Shown in pieces: positions 12,867-14,120 of a DNA stretch of 14,120 bases. The notes below the pieces were generated by a model, which was not told the DNA's origin, did not search any database, and saw only the letters and a program-made list of their open reading frames with translations. Source of the DNA: an uncultured Candidatus Saccharibacteria bacterium (GTDB taxonomy: Bacteria; Patescibacteriota; Saccharimonadia; Saccharimonadales; UBA4665); assembly GCA_903891235.1 (NCBI GenBank), contig CAITDW010000053.1, forward strand, positions 1-14,120. The letters run 5' to 3'. Numbering within the stretch: the first letter of the stretch is position 1; every line of letters begins with the position of its first letter. A program made the translations under genes and the position numbers.

Positions 12867-13904
12867 TTAAAATGAAGGAAAATAATCAGCTGGATTATCT
12901 GCAAGATCAAATTCTGCGGTCACAAGCATGCTTCCCTGTGTGATTGTCGAAGCAGGTAAAGAGCACTTATCGATATTTGAAGGAGGAATATTAATTTTTA
13001 TATTGATATTTGCTTGTGGGTAAAAATTGGGGTTTGAAGTTTTTAAAGAGTGAGCGGTGTCAGAATTTCCTGATATTGTAAAATTCATATCGATTTTATT
13101 AGTACTCATAAACTTATCCTGGAGTAAGGAGTTGTCTGATGAGTTTGAGTCTGAAGCTGCATTACCATTAGCTGAATGATAGAGTTTTATTGGGCCGTTA
13201 TAGACAGGTATTTTGTTTAGGCCGCTTATTAAGCCTGAAATGATACTTGAAGCATTAATACTTGGGACAATGTAGCAATATATAGTATTGACTTCGTTGT
13301 TAGACAGTCCTGTATTAGCTACAGTGCTTTTATATATTTGACTAGCGCCTGGTGTACTCGAAAATAGTATTGCAGCATCTTGATTGGCTGTTTGTTGATA
13401 AATTGGTCTAATTGTCGCTAGCTGAGCAGCTTTTATGGCAGCTTGATTTTTATTATATATCTGAATTATTCGATTATTTGACTGAATTACAAGAACTCGC
13501 AACATCAGCCCTAGAGCCACAATGATAAGTGATAATATAAGGAATTTTTTAGCTATTCTAGGTTTTTTGATTATTAAAATTGAATATACAAGAACTGAAA
13601 CAAATATTAAAAACCCAGCCAAAATTGATATAAGAAAAGCCGTAGCAAAAGAACCTAATGCAGAACCCAAATCTCCATTTTTTTCAATCGCAAAAAAATT
13701 AAGTAGCCAAAATATCGAGCCTATTAATATGCCACATGCAATTCCGATTAAACTTGATACAAATATCCTTAGTAATGTTATTTTTTTAGCGGGAACTGGC
13801 TGAAATTGTGTTTCTTGCGAATTATTTTGATGTTGTTTAGTATCAGGCTTTTCTTTTTGTTTTTGACTATCATTATTGTTTGTATTAGTAGGACTAGTTT
13901 TCAC
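12867..13904 (-). CDS. Membrane protein of unknown function with three N-terminal helices and an extracytoplasmic domain
   Basis: This 345-residue protein has no family I recognise. Residues 1-40 are a charged, Asn/Gln/Lys-rich low-complexity cytoplasmic tail. Three hydrophobic helices follow at ~43-70, 81-112 and 119-140, the last two joined by 'KKPRIAKK', which places that loop in the cytoplasm. Residues ~141-345 form a soluble, probably extracytoplasmic domain with two cysteines: Cys in 'NTIYCYIVPS' and Cys in 'NIDKCSLPAS', which could form a disulfide. A Ser/Asn-rich linker (~'GNAASDSNSSDNS') lies in the middle. The start is GTG, placed 8 nt after a TATAAT hexamer with no good Shine-Dalgarno, suggesting a leaderless mRNA. 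The stop is TAA. The 3' end abuts the consensus promoter of the small downstream gene. Confidence 0.75.
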   Translation of the reverse strand: MKTSPTNTNNNDSQKQKEKPDTKQHQNNSQETQFQPVPAKKITLLRIFVSSLIGIACGILIGSIFWLLNFFAIEKNGDLGSALGSFATAFLISILAGFLIFVSVLVYSILIIKKPRIAKKFLILSLIIVALGLMLRVLVIQSNNRIIQIYNKNQAAIKAAQLATIRPIYQQTANQDAAILFSSTPGASQIYKSTVANTGLSNNEVNTIYCYIVPSINASSIISGLISGLNKIPVYNGPIKLYHSANGNAASDSNSSDNSLLQDKFMSTNKIDMNFTISGNSDTAHSLKTSNPNFYPQANINIKINIPPSNIDKCSLPASTITQGSMLVTAEFDLADNPADYFPSF

Positions 13905-13912
13905 ATACTCAA

Positions 13913-13918
13913 ATTATA
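13913..13918 (-). promoter_or_regulatory. -10 element of the membrane protein gene
   Basis: A perfect TATAAT on the minus strand (13918-13913) ends 8 nt before the GTG start, the same spacing as at ftsH. The best -35 candidate, TTGCGC (13939-13934), is only 15 bp upstream. Confidence 0.45.
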
Positions 13919-13985
13919 CTAAATATATAATAAGCGCAACATTTTATGATTAATAATAGACACGTCACTATTATCCCTATGAAAT

Positions 13986-14011
13986 AAAAAACCTCCTATT
14001 TTTATAGGAGG
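13986..14011 (-). terminator. Intrinsic terminator of tRNA-fMet
   Basis: An 8-bp G/C-containing stem CCTCCTAT/ATAGGAGG (13992-13999 and 14004-14011) with a 4-nt loop is followed on the minus strand by T6 (13991-13986). It sits 12 nt past the tRNA CCA end. Confidence 0.85.
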
Positions 14012-14023
14012 AAAGATTTTTCT

Positions 14024-14098
14024 TGGTTGCGGGGGCAGGACTCGAACCTGCGACCTCGTGGTTATGAGCCACGCGAGCTGCCGCTGCTCCACCCCGCG
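14024..14098 (-). tRNA. Initiator tRNA-fMet(CAT)
   Basis: This is a 75-nt minus-strand cloverleaf with an encoded CCA (14026-14024). The acceptor starts CGCGGGG and ends CCCCGCA-A, giving the C1·A72 mismatch that marks bacterial initiator tRNA, and the D stem has the initiator A11:U24 pair. The anticodon arm is CGTGG-CTCATAA-CCACG and the T arm is GCAGG-TTCGAGT-CCTGC. Of the three consecutive G:C pairs normally found at 29-41, 30-40 and 31-39 in initiator tRNAs, only the last two are present; 29-41 is U:A. The D loop is short (7 nt), accounting for 75 rather than 77 nt. Confidence 0.95.
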
Positions 14099-14120
14099 AT
14101 ATGGTGGATTTATTTACTTA

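Noticed and set aside
549..13904. Reassigned UGA code (Gly or Trp)
   Set aside because: FtsH, TilS, TatC and MazF are full length with conserved glycines and tryptophans encoded by normal codons and no in-frame TGA, so the standard bacterial code fits.
1..14120. CRISPR array or insertion sequence
   Set aside because: No regularly spaced repeats, transposase reading frame or terminal inverted repeats with target duplications are visible.

Overview
This is an AT-rich, gene-dense bacterial chromosome segment. It reads cleanly with the standard bacterial code: TAA and TAG stops only, and TGA is not needed as a sense codon. Several traits suggest a small-genome Candidate Phyla Radiation bacterium, most likely Saccharibacteria (TM7): a short TilS, a minimal TatA/TatC pair, a large HerA/VirD4-type ATPase with an N-terminal domain of the kind common in CPR genomes, and secreted multi-domain proteins whose signal peptides end in an 'ARAAT'-like motif. 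No rRNA or marker gene is present, so the phylum is an inference.

Layout. Positions 1-566 (+) hold the C-terminal end of a secreted FN3-like repeat protein. It overlaps tail-to-tail with a small secreted protein of unknown function (549-968, -). A long minus-strand block follows. Reading leftward from its 5' end, it holds tilS (11867-10989), ftsH (10943-9075), the ATPase (9018-6529), an 1183-residue secreted protein fusing a GH99-like domain to a purple-acid-phosphatase-like domain (6459-2908), a membrane-anchored cupredoxin-fold protein lacking the usual copper ligands (2889-2377), tatA (2248-2072, a 58-residue gene) and tatC (2043-1063). To the right, on the plus strand, come an elongator tRNA-Met(CAT) (11936-12012) and a MazE/MazF-type toxin-antitoxin pair (12062-12615) with its own repeat-rich operator and a hairpin terminator. 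The right end is minus strand: a putative 32-codon gene or small RNA under a perfect consensus promoter, a three-helix membrane protein (13904-12867), and an initiator tRNA-fMet(CAT) with a strong terminator.

How the genes relate. TatA and TatC form a minimal Tat export system, although none of the visible exported proteins has a twin-arginine signal. FtsH is the membrane quality-control protease. TilS makes lysidine on tRNA-Ile(CAT), a tRNA not in this window; both CAT tRNAs present here are methionine tRNAs by their acceptor stems. The GH99/phosphatase fusion and the cupredoxin share an operon with Shine-Dalgarno starts. At their junction a near-perfect 28-bp-period tandem duplication has copied the ribosome-binding site and start codon.

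The most interesting themes are these. (1) At least five genes have a -10-like hexamer only 6-10 nt before the start codon and no Shine-Dalgarno sequence, which suggests leaderless mRNAs; other genes here have good Shine-Dalgarno sequences. (2) The best promoter in the window (TTGACA-17-TATAAT) drives an unrecognised ~180-nt transcript that could encode a 32-residue peptide. (3) The GH99-plus-phosphatase fusion has an unusual domain combination. (4) There are structural oddities in both methionine tRNAs.
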